The position numbers and the translations under genes were made by a program. From contig JAGOJI010000014.1 in assembly GCA_017995195.1 (NCBI GenBank), positions 1 to 33,429 on the forward strand: a DNA stretch of 33,429 nt, given 5' to 3'. The notes below the pieces were generated by a model. The model worked only from the letters and a program-made list of their open reading frames with translations. It searched no databases and was not told the DNA's origin. This document shows, piece by piece, positions 12,742-20,377 of the stretch. Source of the stretch: Cloacibacterium sp. (GTDB lineage: Bacteria; Bacteroidota; Bacteroidia; Flavobacteriales; Weeksellaceae). Each line of letters begins with the position of its first letter. The stretch's first letter is position 1.

Positions 12742-15319
12742 ATGGTTTATGGTCTAAAAATTCTAAAAATTTCGGAACACCGTTATAATTAGCGGATAAA
12801 TGTATAAATTTATTGGCAATCAGTTCATAGGTTTTGGTATCTATTTCATAGATTTTTTTTGCAAAATCACTAAAAAGATATTCATAATTTACCATGGAGC
12901 CATCATTGTATTTCTTCCATCCGGATTCTGCGATTTTTTTCATGTTTTCAAGATAATCACTCAATTCTTTTGGCAAAATATATTCTTCTGGATGAGGAAC
13001 TGGATGTTTTAGCTCTTTTATGCTATTTGCAAAAGGAACATTTCCAAATTGCATTGCCATATGTTGCATGACATAGAAGGGCACCAAAGAAAGTTTATTA
13101 TTGAGCTTTCTGGTAGAAACCAATTTATAATGCTTTGCTTCCAATTTGTAGATTATATCTCCTTCTACTTTTTGCAGCTGGTCTCTCATAAATTCTTTTT
13201 GTCTTTCTGAAAATTCAGAAATGGGAAAATGTATATCGGTTTCGGAAATATGGTGTGTTTCTATCCATTCTAATTCTTCTGGTTTGCAAAATAATTGGTT
13301 GATATACCAATTTCGTAAATCCGTTCTTTCTTTTTCTAATTTTGTTATTTGGTCTGGTTTTGCTTTAACAGAAACATCCATAAAATGCAATATGTTTTCT
13401 TCTACTATTGCAGAAGCATAGCCTCCGCCAATATCGCTGTGTGCACCAAGCATCCACATTTGTTTACTATCATAAGCATCGGTAACTTGTGTTACGGGAA
13501 AGTTTTCTCGCCAATCATTTTGTGCCAAAATGTGAAACACTTTCTTAATTTTTGTGTTTTTCAACGATGGATTTACTTTTGGGATATCCTTTATTTCTTT
13601 AGCACCTGTAGAAATTAAATCTATAATCTGCTGAATGCTTAAACCTGTAAGTGGTGTTTTTACATTTTCTATGGCATTCAGTATAAAACTATCATCTATC
13701 TTTTTCTCTAAAACATCTAGAAAATCATAAAAATTATGAGCAGCATCTATAATACCTTTCTTTTCTAACATTTGAGAAATTACCGTATCAAAAAGACCTA
13801 AAAATTCTACAGATACATGATCAATAGGATAGTCTGTATGCAAAACCCTATCAAAAAGTTCTTCCAGATAACTTCCTGTATGTTCTGGTTGCAAAACTTG
13901 GTTTTTCTTTTTCTCTACAATTAATTGATCTGCCACTTTTTTCTCGTTGTACTTTTTTTGTTTTTGCGGCTTTGCTGCATTTTTTAGGTCGGCTTTGTTT
14001 TGCTGGTCATTTATTTTTTCGGGAAGAGATTTTCTTTTGAGCACTTCGTTGCAGAAGTGCCTTGCGGCGGCGGCACCTCTACTAAAACCAAAGACATCAA
14101 ACTTAATTTCTTCTATCTCAAAACGAATTTTTTGTTTTTTATTTTCTGGAAGAGATTGTATAGAGATAAAATGATTGGTGATTTTTTTGGTAATATCTTC
14201 GCACGATTCTTTTACCCTATCAATAACTCCCATTTTTCCTTCGCCAAGAGCCGCCCCTATCATATCATCGGGTTCTTTTTCTTTGGTACCTATTCCTTCA
14301 ACATATTGTTTGAGTTGTAGTGTACGGAAATTATCACCTCTTAATTTTTCTGTTTTCTCTTCATACAAATCATGCAGTAATGTAATATTGGTATAAGCAT
14401 TCCAATAACTGGTATTTGCTTCTGCTTCAAAAGGTTTTCCATCTTTTGGAGTTACATTTACTTTAGGAGGTTTTTTGTCATTAATAGGAAGTTCTTGTTT
14501 ATAATAGGCTTCATCAGAATTAAACTTATTATTTCCTGTTCCGTCAAAGAAAACACCAATACGAAGTCTTACTTTTTCTACACGCTCCGCTCCTAATTTT
14601 TGTAAATCTAACCCTAGTTTTTTCAGCATAAATTCAAACAATTGTTGATTGCTAATTTCAGTGTTGAAATGAGAAGGAATATCGCTAAAACCTATAAGAA
14701 CTTGTTTGTTTTCTAATTCATTTGGGTTTGAAATTCCACTGTCTTCTAATATTTTTCTAAAGTCACTACCAAATTTTACATCCATAAAAAGGTTATTGCT
14801 TCGGTTTTGGTTTCGTTCAAAAAATGCTACAATTTCATTTTGTGCAAGAGCATATTTATCCCTGTTTTGTGCAATAACAGAATCTTTAGCGAAGGAGAAA
14901 CCCGTGAATTGAAACTGTTTCTCGCTATTTCCAAATGTGATATTCTTTTCAATGATTTTTCTACCAAAAAATAAATTAAGAGCATCGTGAAATAATACAT
15001 TTTTTCCAGTATATCTTGTTCCACTTTGTAAGAATACATCTCCAAAGTTTTTACCAGCAAATGATTTTCCGTAGATGAATGGCGATGCAGCAAGAATAGA
15101 CGGTTTTGATTGTATTTTTTCCCATTTATACGACAAAGGAATGTCGTATTCCGGGTCTATTTTTCTCATTTCATCTTGTTCTTTTTTCAGATTTTCTTCA
15201 TAGTTTTCAGGTAGTTTTACTAGATTCAACCCGGGAATATCTTCAAGGTTGTTAAACATTTCGTTCCAAAATTTCTGATTCTCGTTTTCATTAAAACCTT
15301 CGTTTTCTATATTTTCCAT
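12623..15319 (-). CDS. DUF2235 lipase, Tle-like effector
   Basis: 898 aa from the ATG at 15319, chosen because AACAAATAAAAAT directly precedes it; a longer in-frame ATG at 15403 would lie inside the operator. N-terminal ~240 residues are unrecognised (IYGKSFAGKNFGDVFLQSG). The alpha/beta-hydrolase follows: RIGVFFDGTGNNKFN (about 253-267), nucleophile elbow FGFSRGAAAARHF with S413, VEFLGLFDTV, and GAHSDIGGGYA. These are the hallmarks of DUF2235, the family of type VI secretion phospholipase effectors of the Tle1 type. No PAAR, VgrG or Hcp gene is near. It has its own regulon promoter and is followed by two lipoproteins that could neutralise it. The last ~12 codons are recruited from the lipoprotein repeat. 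Confidence 0.9.
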   Translation of the reverse strand: MENIENEGFNENENQKFWNEMFNNLEDIPGLNLVKLPENYEENLKKEQDEMRKIDPEYDIPLSYKWEKIQSKPSILAASPFIYGKSFAGKNFGDVFLQSGTRYTGKNVLFHDALNLFFGRKIIEKNITFGNSEKQFQFTGFSFAKDSVIAQNRDKYALAQNEIVAFFERNQNRSNNLFMDVKFGSDFRKILEDSGISNPNELENKQVLIGFSDIPSHFNTEISNQQLFEFMLKKLGLDLQKLGAERVEKVRLRIGVFFDGTGNNKFNSDEAYYKQELPINDKKPPKVNVTPKDGKPFEAEANTSYWNAYTNITLLHDLYEEKTEKLRGDNFRTLQLKQYVEGIGTKEKEPDDMIGAALGEGKMGVIDRVKESCEDITKKITNHFISIQSLPENKKQKIRFEIEEIKFDVFGFSRGAAAARHFCNEVLKRKSLPEKINDQQNKADLKNAAKPQKQKKYNEKKVADQLIVEKKKNQVLQPEHTGSYLEELFDRVLHTDYPIDHVSVEFLGLFDTVISQMLEKKGIIDAAHNFYDFLDVLEKKIDDSFILNAIENVKTPLTGLSIQQIIDLISTGAKEIKDIPKVNPSLKNTKIKKVFHILAQNDWRENFPVTQVTDAYDSKQMWMLGAHSDIGGGYASAIVEENILHFMDVSVKAKPDQITKLEKERTDLRNWYINQLFCKPEELEWIETHHISETDIHFPISEFSERQKEFMRDQLQKVEGDIIYKLEAKHYKLVSTRKLNNKLSLVPFYVMQHMAMQFGNVPFANSIKELKHPVPHPEEYILPKELSDYLENMKKIAESGWKKYNDGSMVNYEYLFSDFAKKIYEIDTKTYELIANKFIHLSANYNGVPKFLEFLDHKPFVYTNVPQFNPNIAERDKQPYQRSSYTPQLTLQDKVRSH

Positions 15320-15373
15320 ATTTTTATTTGTTAAATTGTTTAGTATAATTTTTCTTGCAAGATTTTCTAAATG

Positions 15374-15408
15374 CAAAGAAAATTCGGCACAGCGACAGAA
15401 CACGTCGC
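15374..15408 (-). promoter_or_regulatory. Regulon promoter 3: operator plus -7-like box, lipase gene
   Basis: GCGACGTGTTCTGTCGC (15392-15408) lies 10 bp upstream of TTTCTTTG (15374-15381), which departs from TAnnTTTG at the second base. It is 54 bp before the lipase ATG. Confidence 0.8.
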
Positions 15409-15469
15409 ATTATATTTTTTCGATAAAAAAACAGGATAAATATTGACCATAAAAGCCGGAAATAAAAAA

Positions 15470-15490
15470 CCGCAACTCCTATGGCTGCGG
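15470..15490 (-). terminator. Terminator of the M15 peptidase gene
   Basis: Seven-bp stem (CCGCAAC / GCTGCGG with one wobble), followed on the minus strand by TTTTTTATTT, 27 bp past the gene end. Confidence 0.7.
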
Positions 15491-15517
15491 CAAAATTTTT
15501 ACTGAAAATAGAGACAA

Positions 15518-16021
15518 TTAATCCAATATTACATATCCGTTTTTATCTCTTTTCATTTTGATAAGACTTCTCCAATTCACTTTAACTAAACCTTTCGGTG
15601 AAGGAATATACCGCCTCTCAAAATGAGGTAAATCTTTAAATTTCAACCAGTTTCCGCCCCAATCCCAACCGTTTTTAGCAAAAATTTTTACACATTCGTA
15701 CCAATCGGCAATTTTATCGTTATCCCAATCTTTTTTCGTGTCAAAACTGGCTGTTTTACCATCTATAATGAGGCAAATATCTACAGCCAAGCCGTAGTTG
15801 TGAATGCTTTGTCCGGCCTTGGCATTGGTTACCTTTTTCCCTTGGGTTATCCTGCCTATGGCATATAGTTTTTCCTGTTCCTCGAAAGAACGCAAGGCTT
15901 GGGTAATTCTTACTTTGGCTCTTCCGGTAAGGGCATCGTCGCACTGTTTAATGATTTGGGTAATTTCCTTGCGTACCAAAGGATGTAGCGTACCAATTCG
16001 CTGTTGAGTAATTCTATCCAT
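15518..16021 (-). CDS. M15-family peptidoglycan peptidase (endolysin-like)
   Basis: 167 aa from the ATG at 16021, preferred over 16072 because the earlier start would precede the promoter. Zinc-ligand pattern of M15 peptidases: QSIHNYGLAVD gives H74 and D81, and DLPHFE gives H133; ITQALRSFEEQEKLYAIGR is the usual upstream helix and strand. The closest memory match is the L-alanyl-D-glutamate/D-Ala endopeptidase group used as phage endolysins. No signal peptide, as for endolysins. The ~30-residue tail after HFE (to NGYVILD) is extra. It has its own regulon promoter and terminator. In this context it may act as the lysis or wall-piercing enzyme of a tail-like system. Confidence 0.85.
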   Translation of the reverse strand: MDRITQQRIGTLHPLVRKEITQIIKQCDDALTGRAKVRITQALRSFEEQEKLYAIGRITQGKKVTNAKAGQSIHNYGLAVDICLIIDGKTASFDTKKDWDNDKIADWYECVKIFAKNGWDWGGNWLKFKDLPHFERRYIPSPKGLVKVNWRSLIKMKRDKNGYVILD

Positions 16022-16047
16022 AATTTTGTGATGTTTAATTGATATAA

Positions 16048-16082
16048 CAAAGATACCATCAAAAGGCGACAAAAGTTGTCGT
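16048..16082 (-). promoter_or_regulatory. Regulon promoter 2: operator plus -7 box, M15 gene
   Basis: ACGACAACTTTTGTCGC (16066-16082) lies 10 bp upstream of TATCTTTG (16048-16055), 26 bp before the ATG. Confidence 0.85.
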
Positions 16083-16195
16083 ATTTTTTATTGATTTCCA
16101 ACCGAATACATTTTTTATCTCCAAAAAACGAACCATAAATTTGTGTGAATATTCCTTAAAATAGATTTGGTTATTAAAAATTAACACCGCTAATT

Positions 16196-16230
16196 CCCCT
16201 TCCTCCGGAAGGGGTGCCTGAAAGGCGGGG
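16196..16230. repeat. REP-like double hairpin after the regulator gene
   Basis: CCCCTTCC-TCC-GGAAGGGG (16196-16214) followed by a GCCT/AGGC mini-hairpin and GGGG. G/C-rich islands of this kind are scattered between genes in many Flavobacteriia. It could also help end transcription of the regulator, but no long T-run follows. Confidence 0.5.
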
Positions 16231-16246
16231 TAGGAAATCAGTAAAA

Positions 16247-17161
16247 TTAAAAGTAATGTTTAATACTCTCTTGCAGATGATGCTTAATATCATTTATTAA
16301 ACATTGGGGTTCCAAAACTTTTACTTCTTTACCAAAAGAGAGGATTTCTTGCATAAAATCGTAAGTAGGATAAAGACATAATTGAAAAATGGTTTTATCC
16401 TCCGATTCTTCTGTAATGTCTTGCGAAGCGTGCAAAGGAAAACTTTTAATATATTCAGCTTGATCTTTCGTACATTCTAAAACAATTTTTTGAGGTTTTT
16501 GCTCCGCTAAATTAATTACTCCAAAGGCATTTTTGAAATGTTCTTTCAAATCTATTTTGTATTTTCCTCTGAAACCTGCTTTGGTAATTTCTACCAAGCG
16601 TATTCGGTCTAGTCCAAAAGACTTCAACTTTCCGTCTTTGGTATCTACGGCAATGAGGTACCAGCGGTCGTGAGATTCTTTAAGTGCCAGTGGGTGTACC
16701 TTTCTGGAGGAGGTGGCTTTGCTTGCAAAGCTAAAGTGTTCGAAAATGGTTATTTTTTTGTTTCTGATAGCAAAGAGTAAATCATAGAAATTATCAATCC
16801 CTCTAGGTTTTCTGGATTCTAAAAAAACATATTCCGCAAAATCCGGGTAGGTATTGGCAGCATTGATGATTTGGTAGGACTCCAGCAGGCGTTGGTTGTA
16901 TTCGTCTACTTCCAAAATGGGTCTGCTGCTTATATAATAGCGGTTGTCGCCCTTTTTTCGGTTATGAATTTCCATATTGAAAAGATTGGAGATATCTTTC
17001 AAATCTCTTTGCAAAGTTCTTATGGAATAACTCGTGATTTTGGCATCTTGAAACTCAAAAGAATTGAGTAGATAACTTTCTATCTCCTGAAAAGTGGCGG
17101 GAGATTTTTCTAATCGCTTAATAATAAGGGCGTATCTCGCCAAAAAGAAATCCTTTTTCAT
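16247..17161 (-). CDS. WYL-domain transcriptional regulator
   Basis: 304 aa. N-terminal winged helix-turn-helix (about 1-80; recognition helix near SYSIRTLQRDLKDI), central WYL domain with the signature HDRWYLIAVD (W167-Y168-L169) and SFGLDRIRLVEI, and a C-terminal WCX-like extension (LECTKDQAEYIKSFPLHASQ to the end). WYL proteins of this build (for example BrxR and CapW of defence islands) are dimers that bind inverted repeats and respond to a ligand or nucleic acid. The gene carries the regulon operator at its own promoter, so autoregulation and control of the four other operator-bearing units is the natural inference. Repressor or activator action cannot be decided from sequence. Confidence 0.9.
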   Translation of the reverse strand: MKKDFFLARYALIIKRLEKSPATFQEIESYLLNSFEFQDAKITSYSIRTLQRDLKDISNLFNMEIHNRKKGDNRYYISSRPILEVDEYNQRLLESYQIINAANTYPDFAEYVFLESRKPRGIDNFYDLLFAIRNKKITIFEHFSFASKATSSRKVHPLALKESHDRWYLIAVDTKDGKLKSFGLDRIRLVEITKAGFRGKYKIDLKEHFKNAFGVINLAEQKPQKIVLECTKDQAEYIKSFPLHASQDITEESEDKTIFQLCLYPTYDFMQEILSFGKEVKVLEPQCLINDIKHHLQESIKHYF

Positions 17162-17178
17162 TGACTAAAACTTTTAAG

Positions 17179-17213
17179 CAAATGTAGCAAGCTTATGCGA
17201 CAAAACGTGTCGC
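17179..17213 (-). promoter_or_regulatory. Regulon promoter 1: operator plus -7 box, WYL gene
   Basis: GCGACACGTTTTGTCGC (17197-17213) lies 10 bp upstream of TACATTTG (17179-17186), 17 bp before the ATG. This copy has perfect GCGACA/TGTCGC half-sites. Confidence 0.85.
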
Positions 17214-17232
17214 ATTATTTTATGTTCCAAAA

Positions 17233-17260
17233 AAAATCCCATACACTCGCATGGGATTTT
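17233..17260 (-). terminator. glnN terminator
   Basis: Perfect 10-bp stem AAAATCCCAT / ATGGGATTTT with an eight-base loop and a T-run on the minus strand. It begins a few bases past the glnN stop and just ahead of the WYL promoter, insulating the core gene from the accessory block. Confidence 0.85.
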
Positions 17261-17263
17261 GGT

Positions 17264-19462
17264 TTATCTCGTAAAGAGCAATTCGCGATATTTTGTCATC
17301 GGCCAAAGCTCATCATCTACCATCATTTCCAAAGTGTCCGATGCCTCTCGGATATTAGGAAACAAAGGTTTTACATTGTTACAAAAGGCTTCGGCTTGTT
17401 TTTGAGAATCTTCTATGGATTTTGCTTTGTCTTTTGCTTCCAAAAGCTCGTCTACCCCTACTTTTATTTGGTGTACACTTTGCGAAATTCTTTCTATGAG
17501 ACTCATTTGTTCCTTGGCTAAAGGTCTGAAATCTTTTTCTCCGTAGATTTCTTTTAGTCCTTTCACATTCTCTATCAGTCGGTTTTGGTATTTCAGGGCT
17601 GAAGGAATAATGTGGTTGCGGGCAATATCTGCCAATACTCTTGCTTCAATATCTACAACGCTGCTATATTTTTCCAACTTTATTTCGTTTCTTGCCTCAA
17701 TCTCCCGATGGGTAAATATTCCCAAATCTTCATACATCGCAACAAATTTTTTATCCAATTCTCTTTTTAGGGCTTCAGGAGTGGTTTTCAGGTTGCTTAG
17801 TCCTCTTTTCTGAGCTTCTTTTGCCCAGTCTTCCGAATATCCATCGCCTTCGAACATAATATTTTTGGATTCTTTAATGTATTCTCTCAAGACATTAAAG
17901 ATAGCTTCATCTTTTTTCAGTCCTTCTTTTTCAATCAAACCATCTACTTCTGATTTGAATACTTTGAGTTGCTTTGCCATAATAGAATTCATAATGGTCA
18001 TAGTTTCGGCACAGTTAGCCGAAGAGCCCACAGCTCTAATCTCGAATTTATTTCCCGTAAAGGCAAAAGGAGAAGTTCTGTTTCGGTCGGTATTATCCAG
18101 TAGAATTTCAGGGATTTTTCCTACCACATTGAGTTTCAAATCATATTTTTCATCAGGAGTTAATTTACCTTCGCTTACTTTTTCCAGCTCCATCAAGACA
18201 TTGTATAGTTGAGACCCTATAAAAACCGAAATAATGGCAGGTGGTGCCTCGTTAGCTCCTAAACGGTAATCATTGCTTGCCGAAGCAATACCGGCTCTCA
18301 ACAAATCGGCATACTCACGTACAGCTTTGATGGTATTAACGAAAAAAGTTAAAAACTGAAGATTTTTTTTCGGATTTTTCCCGGGACTCAGCAAATTTTC
18401 TCCCGTGTCAGTAGAAAGCGACCAGTTGTTGTGTTTTCCGCTTCCGTTGACTCCTGCAAAAGGTTTTTCGTGAAAAAGAATATGAAAATGGTGCTTGTGT
18501 GCTACTCTTGCCATTAAATCCATCAACAACGAGTTGTGGTCAACAGCTACATTGGCTTCTTCAAACATGGGAGCCAGTTCAAACTGATTGGGAGCGACCT
18601 CGTTGTGACGAGTGGTAGCAGGAATACCCAACTTCATACATTCGATTTCCAATTCTTTCATAAAATTCATTACTCTGGTAGGAATAGACCCGAAGTAATG
18701 ATCATCTAATTGCTGTCCTTTTGCGGGAGAATGCCCTAAAAGGGTTTTACCCGTCATTACCAAATCCGGTCGAGACATATACAGAGCAGAATCTACCAAA
18801 AAATATTCTTGTTCCCAGCCCAATGTAGCGGTTACCTTAGTTACATTTTTATCAAAATACTGACACACTTCTGTTGCTGCTTCATCAATAGCATGTAAGG
18901 CTCTAAGCATGGGAGTTTTGTAATCTAAAGTTTCTCCGGTATACGATATAAAGATAGAAGGAATACACAGCGTTGTGCCCATGATAAATGCAGGAGAAGA
19001 TGGATCCCATGCCGTATATCCTCTTGCCTCAAAAGTATTGCGTATTCCGCCATTCGGGAAAGAAGAAGCATCGGGCTCTTGCTGAATAAGATTAATTCCA
19101 TCAAACCTTTCCAAAGCTCTACCCGCACCGATAGGTGTAAAGAAAGAATCGTGCTTTTCTGCCGTAGTTCCGGTTAAGGGCTGAAACCAATGAGTATAGT
19201 GTGTTACGCCTTTGGACATTGCCCAGTCTTTCATGGCAACTGCTACCTGATCGGCTACATGTCGCTGGATTTTAGTTCCTCGTTTAATGGAGTCCATAAC
19301 GGCATTAAAAGCCTCTTTAGGCAGAAACTCTCTCATCGTATTTTCTGAAAATACGTTTTGGCAGTACAATTCTGATAACTTGGGAGGTGTTTGAACAAAG
19401 TTATCTTTTCTGAAATCTTTGAAAGGAAGCGTTTCCAACGCTTTAAATCTTAATCGGGACAT
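17264..19462 (-). CDS. glnN: Glutamine synthetase type III
   Basis: 732 aa, the usual length of GSIII, the glutamine synthetase typical of Bacteroidetes; it makes glutamine from glutamate, ammonia and ATP in the cytoplasm. Recognisable segments: LGWEQEYFLVD and EVAPNQFELAPMFEEANVAVDHN (metal/glutamate site), HEKPFAGVNGSGKHNNWSLS (ATP/ammonia region), and NRTSPFAFTGNKFEIRAVGS with NCAETMTIMNSI, which is characteristic of type III. The C-terminal helical extension (about 580-732) is present. Monocistronic: own promoter upstream and own terminator downstream. No PII or other nitrogen gene adjoins it. Confidence 0.97.
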   Translation of the reverse strand: MSRLRFKALETLPFKDFRKDNFVQTPPKLSELYCQNVFSENTMREFLPKEAFNAVMDSIKRGTKIQRHVADQVAVAMKDWAMSKGVTHYTHWFQPLTGTTAEKHDSFFTPIGAGRALERFDGINLIQQEPDASSFPNGGIRNTFEARGYTAWDPSSPAFIMGTTLCIPSIFISYTGETLDYKTPMLRALHAIDEAATEVCQYFDKNVTKVTATLGWEQEYFLVDSALYMSRPDLVMTGKTLLGHSPAKGQQLDDHYFGSIPTRVMNFMKELEIECMKLGIPATTRHNEVAPNQFELAPMFEEANVAVDHNSLLMDLMARVAHKHHFHILFHEKPFAGVNGSGKHNNWSLSTDTGENLLSPGKNPKKNLQFLTFFVNTIKAVREYADLLRAGIASASNDYRLGANEAPPAIISVFIGSQLYNVLMELEKVSEGKLTPDEKYDLKLNVVGKIPEILLDNTDRNRTSPFAFTGNKFEIRAVGSSANCAETMTIMNSIMAKQLKVFKSEVDGLIEKEGLKKDEAIFNVLREYIKESKNIMFEGDGYSEDWAKEAQKRGLSNLKTTPEALKRELDKKFVAMYEDLGIFTHREIEARNEIKLEKYSSVVDIEARVLADIARNHIIPSALKYQNRLIENVKGLKEIYGEKDFRPLAKEQMSLIERISQSVHQIKVGVDELLEAKDKAKSIEDSQKQAEAFCNNVKPLFPNIREASDTLEMMVDDELWPMTKYRELLFTR

Positions 19463-19481
19463 TGTATATGGTATTTTGCGA

Positions 19482-19514
19482 CAAATGTAAATAAAAAAAC
19501 GAAAAAAAATACAA
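19482..19514 (-). promoter_or_regulatory. glnN promoter
   Basis: Perfect -7 box TACATTTG (19482-19489) with a TTG -33 element at 19512-19514 and a 22-bp spacer, about 20 bp before the ATG. A GCGAC half-site follows the -7 box but the full operator is absent. Confidence 0.7.
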
Positions 19515-19540
19515 CACCCCCTAAAAATTTAGGGGGTGTT
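19513..19540 (-). terminator. sodA-like gene terminator
   Basis: Stem AACACCCCCTAAA-type (12 pairs) with a T-run (TATTTTTTTT) on the minus strand. It ends the superoxide dismutase gene and abuts the -33 element of glnN. Confidence 0.85.
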
Positions 19541-19578
19541 GGTATAAAATATTTTTAAATCAGATAAAACGGCGTTTT

Positions 19579-20262
19579 TTAATAATTTTTACAAGCGTGC
19601 TCAAATCTTTTGCTTACCTCATCCCAATTGATGATATTCCAAATATTTTTAAGGTACTCCGCTCTCTTGTTTTGGTATTTCAAATAGTAGGCATGCTCCC
19701 AAACATCGATTCCCAAGATAGGAACTCCCTTGCATTCCGAAACATCCATCAGCGGATTGTCTTGATTTGGAGTAGAACAAACTGCCAGTTTTCTATCTTT
19801 ATTTACATACAACCAAGACCACCCGGAACCGAATCGAGCTATACCTTGTTTTTCTAACTCCACCCTAAGGTTCTCCATACTTCCGAAAGACTCTTTAATC
19901 GCCGAATGTAGTTTTGCAGAGGGTTTAGTATCTTTTTGAGGAGTAAGTACAGTCCAAAATAATTGGTGATTGTAGTGACCTCCGGCATTGTTTCTAACAC
20001 CAATAGAGAATGTAGAAATATTTCTATTAATTTCTTCCAAGCTCATTTTTTCTCCCGCAGTTCCTTTTATCATTTTATTTAGATTGTCCATATAGCTTAC
20101 ATGGTGTTTTCCGTAATGGATTTTCATGGTTTCCGTATCTATAACAGGTTCAAGACTCTCAAAACTATAGCTAAGCGGTGCCTGCTTAAAAAACTCTTGA
20201 GATTTAGGTGTGAAGAACATCATTAGCAAAAACATGAGTCCTAAAAATTTTCTATTGTTCAT
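19579..20262 (-). CDS. sodA: Exported Fe/Mn superoxide dismutase, Mn-type residues
   Basis: 227 aa. An N-terminal hydrophobic segment (KFLGLMFLLMMFF, residues 5-17) acts as signal peptide, so the enzyme should be periplasmic or envelope-bound. SOD core: metal ligands H49 (KIHYGKHH), H99 (AGGHYNHQLFW), D186 and H190 (GIDVWEHAYYLKYQNKR). AGGHxNH and Q167 in NQDNPLM are the manganese-type choices; iron enzymes usually have AAQ and a Gln elsewhere. Metal use still needs assay because cambialistic enzymes exist. Divergent from the DUF6909-like gene. sodA is used here in the broad sense. Confidence 0.93.
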   Translation of the reverse strand: MNNRKFLGLMFLLMMFFTPKSQEFFKQAPLSYSFESLEPVIDTETMKIHYGKHHVSYMDNLNKMIKGTAGEKMSLEEINRNISTFSIGVRNNAGGHYNHQLFWTVLTPQKDTKPSAKLHSAIKESFGSMENLRVELEKQGIARFGSGWSWLYVNKDRKLAVCSTPNQDNPLMDVSECKGVPILGIDVWEHAYYLKYQNKRAEYLKNIWNIINWDEVSKRFEHACKNY

Positions 20263-20287
20263 ATTGTTGTGAATTAAGTTATTTCAA

Positions 20288-20295
20288 CAAAGTTA
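20288..20295 (-). promoter_or_regulatory. -7 box of the superoxide dismutase gene
   Basis: TAACTTTG on the minus strand, 25 bp before the ATG. No convincing -33 TTG. The divergent -7 box for the opposite gene lies 13 bp away. Confidence 0.55.
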
Positions 20296-20308
20296 AGTTT
20301 TTATTAAT

Positions 20309-20316
20309 TATCTTTG
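20309..20316 (+). promoter_or_regulatory. -7 box of the DUF6909-like gene
   Basis: TATCTTTG, 61 bp before the ATG at 20378; the two promoters lie almost back to back. Confidence 0.55.
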
Positions 20317-20377
20317 CAGGCTAAATTACAGGCATTTTACATCGAAATTTAGACATAAATTTACAAAAAATACAATT

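Noticed and set aside
1-17213. Complete prophage
   Set aside because: Fibre-like proteins and an endolysin-like peptidase are present, but no integrase, terminase, portal, capsid, sheath, tube or baseplate gene is visible.
19482-19500. Sixth regulon operator at glnN
   Set aside because: Only a GCGAC half-site, on the wrong side of the -7 box, without the second half.
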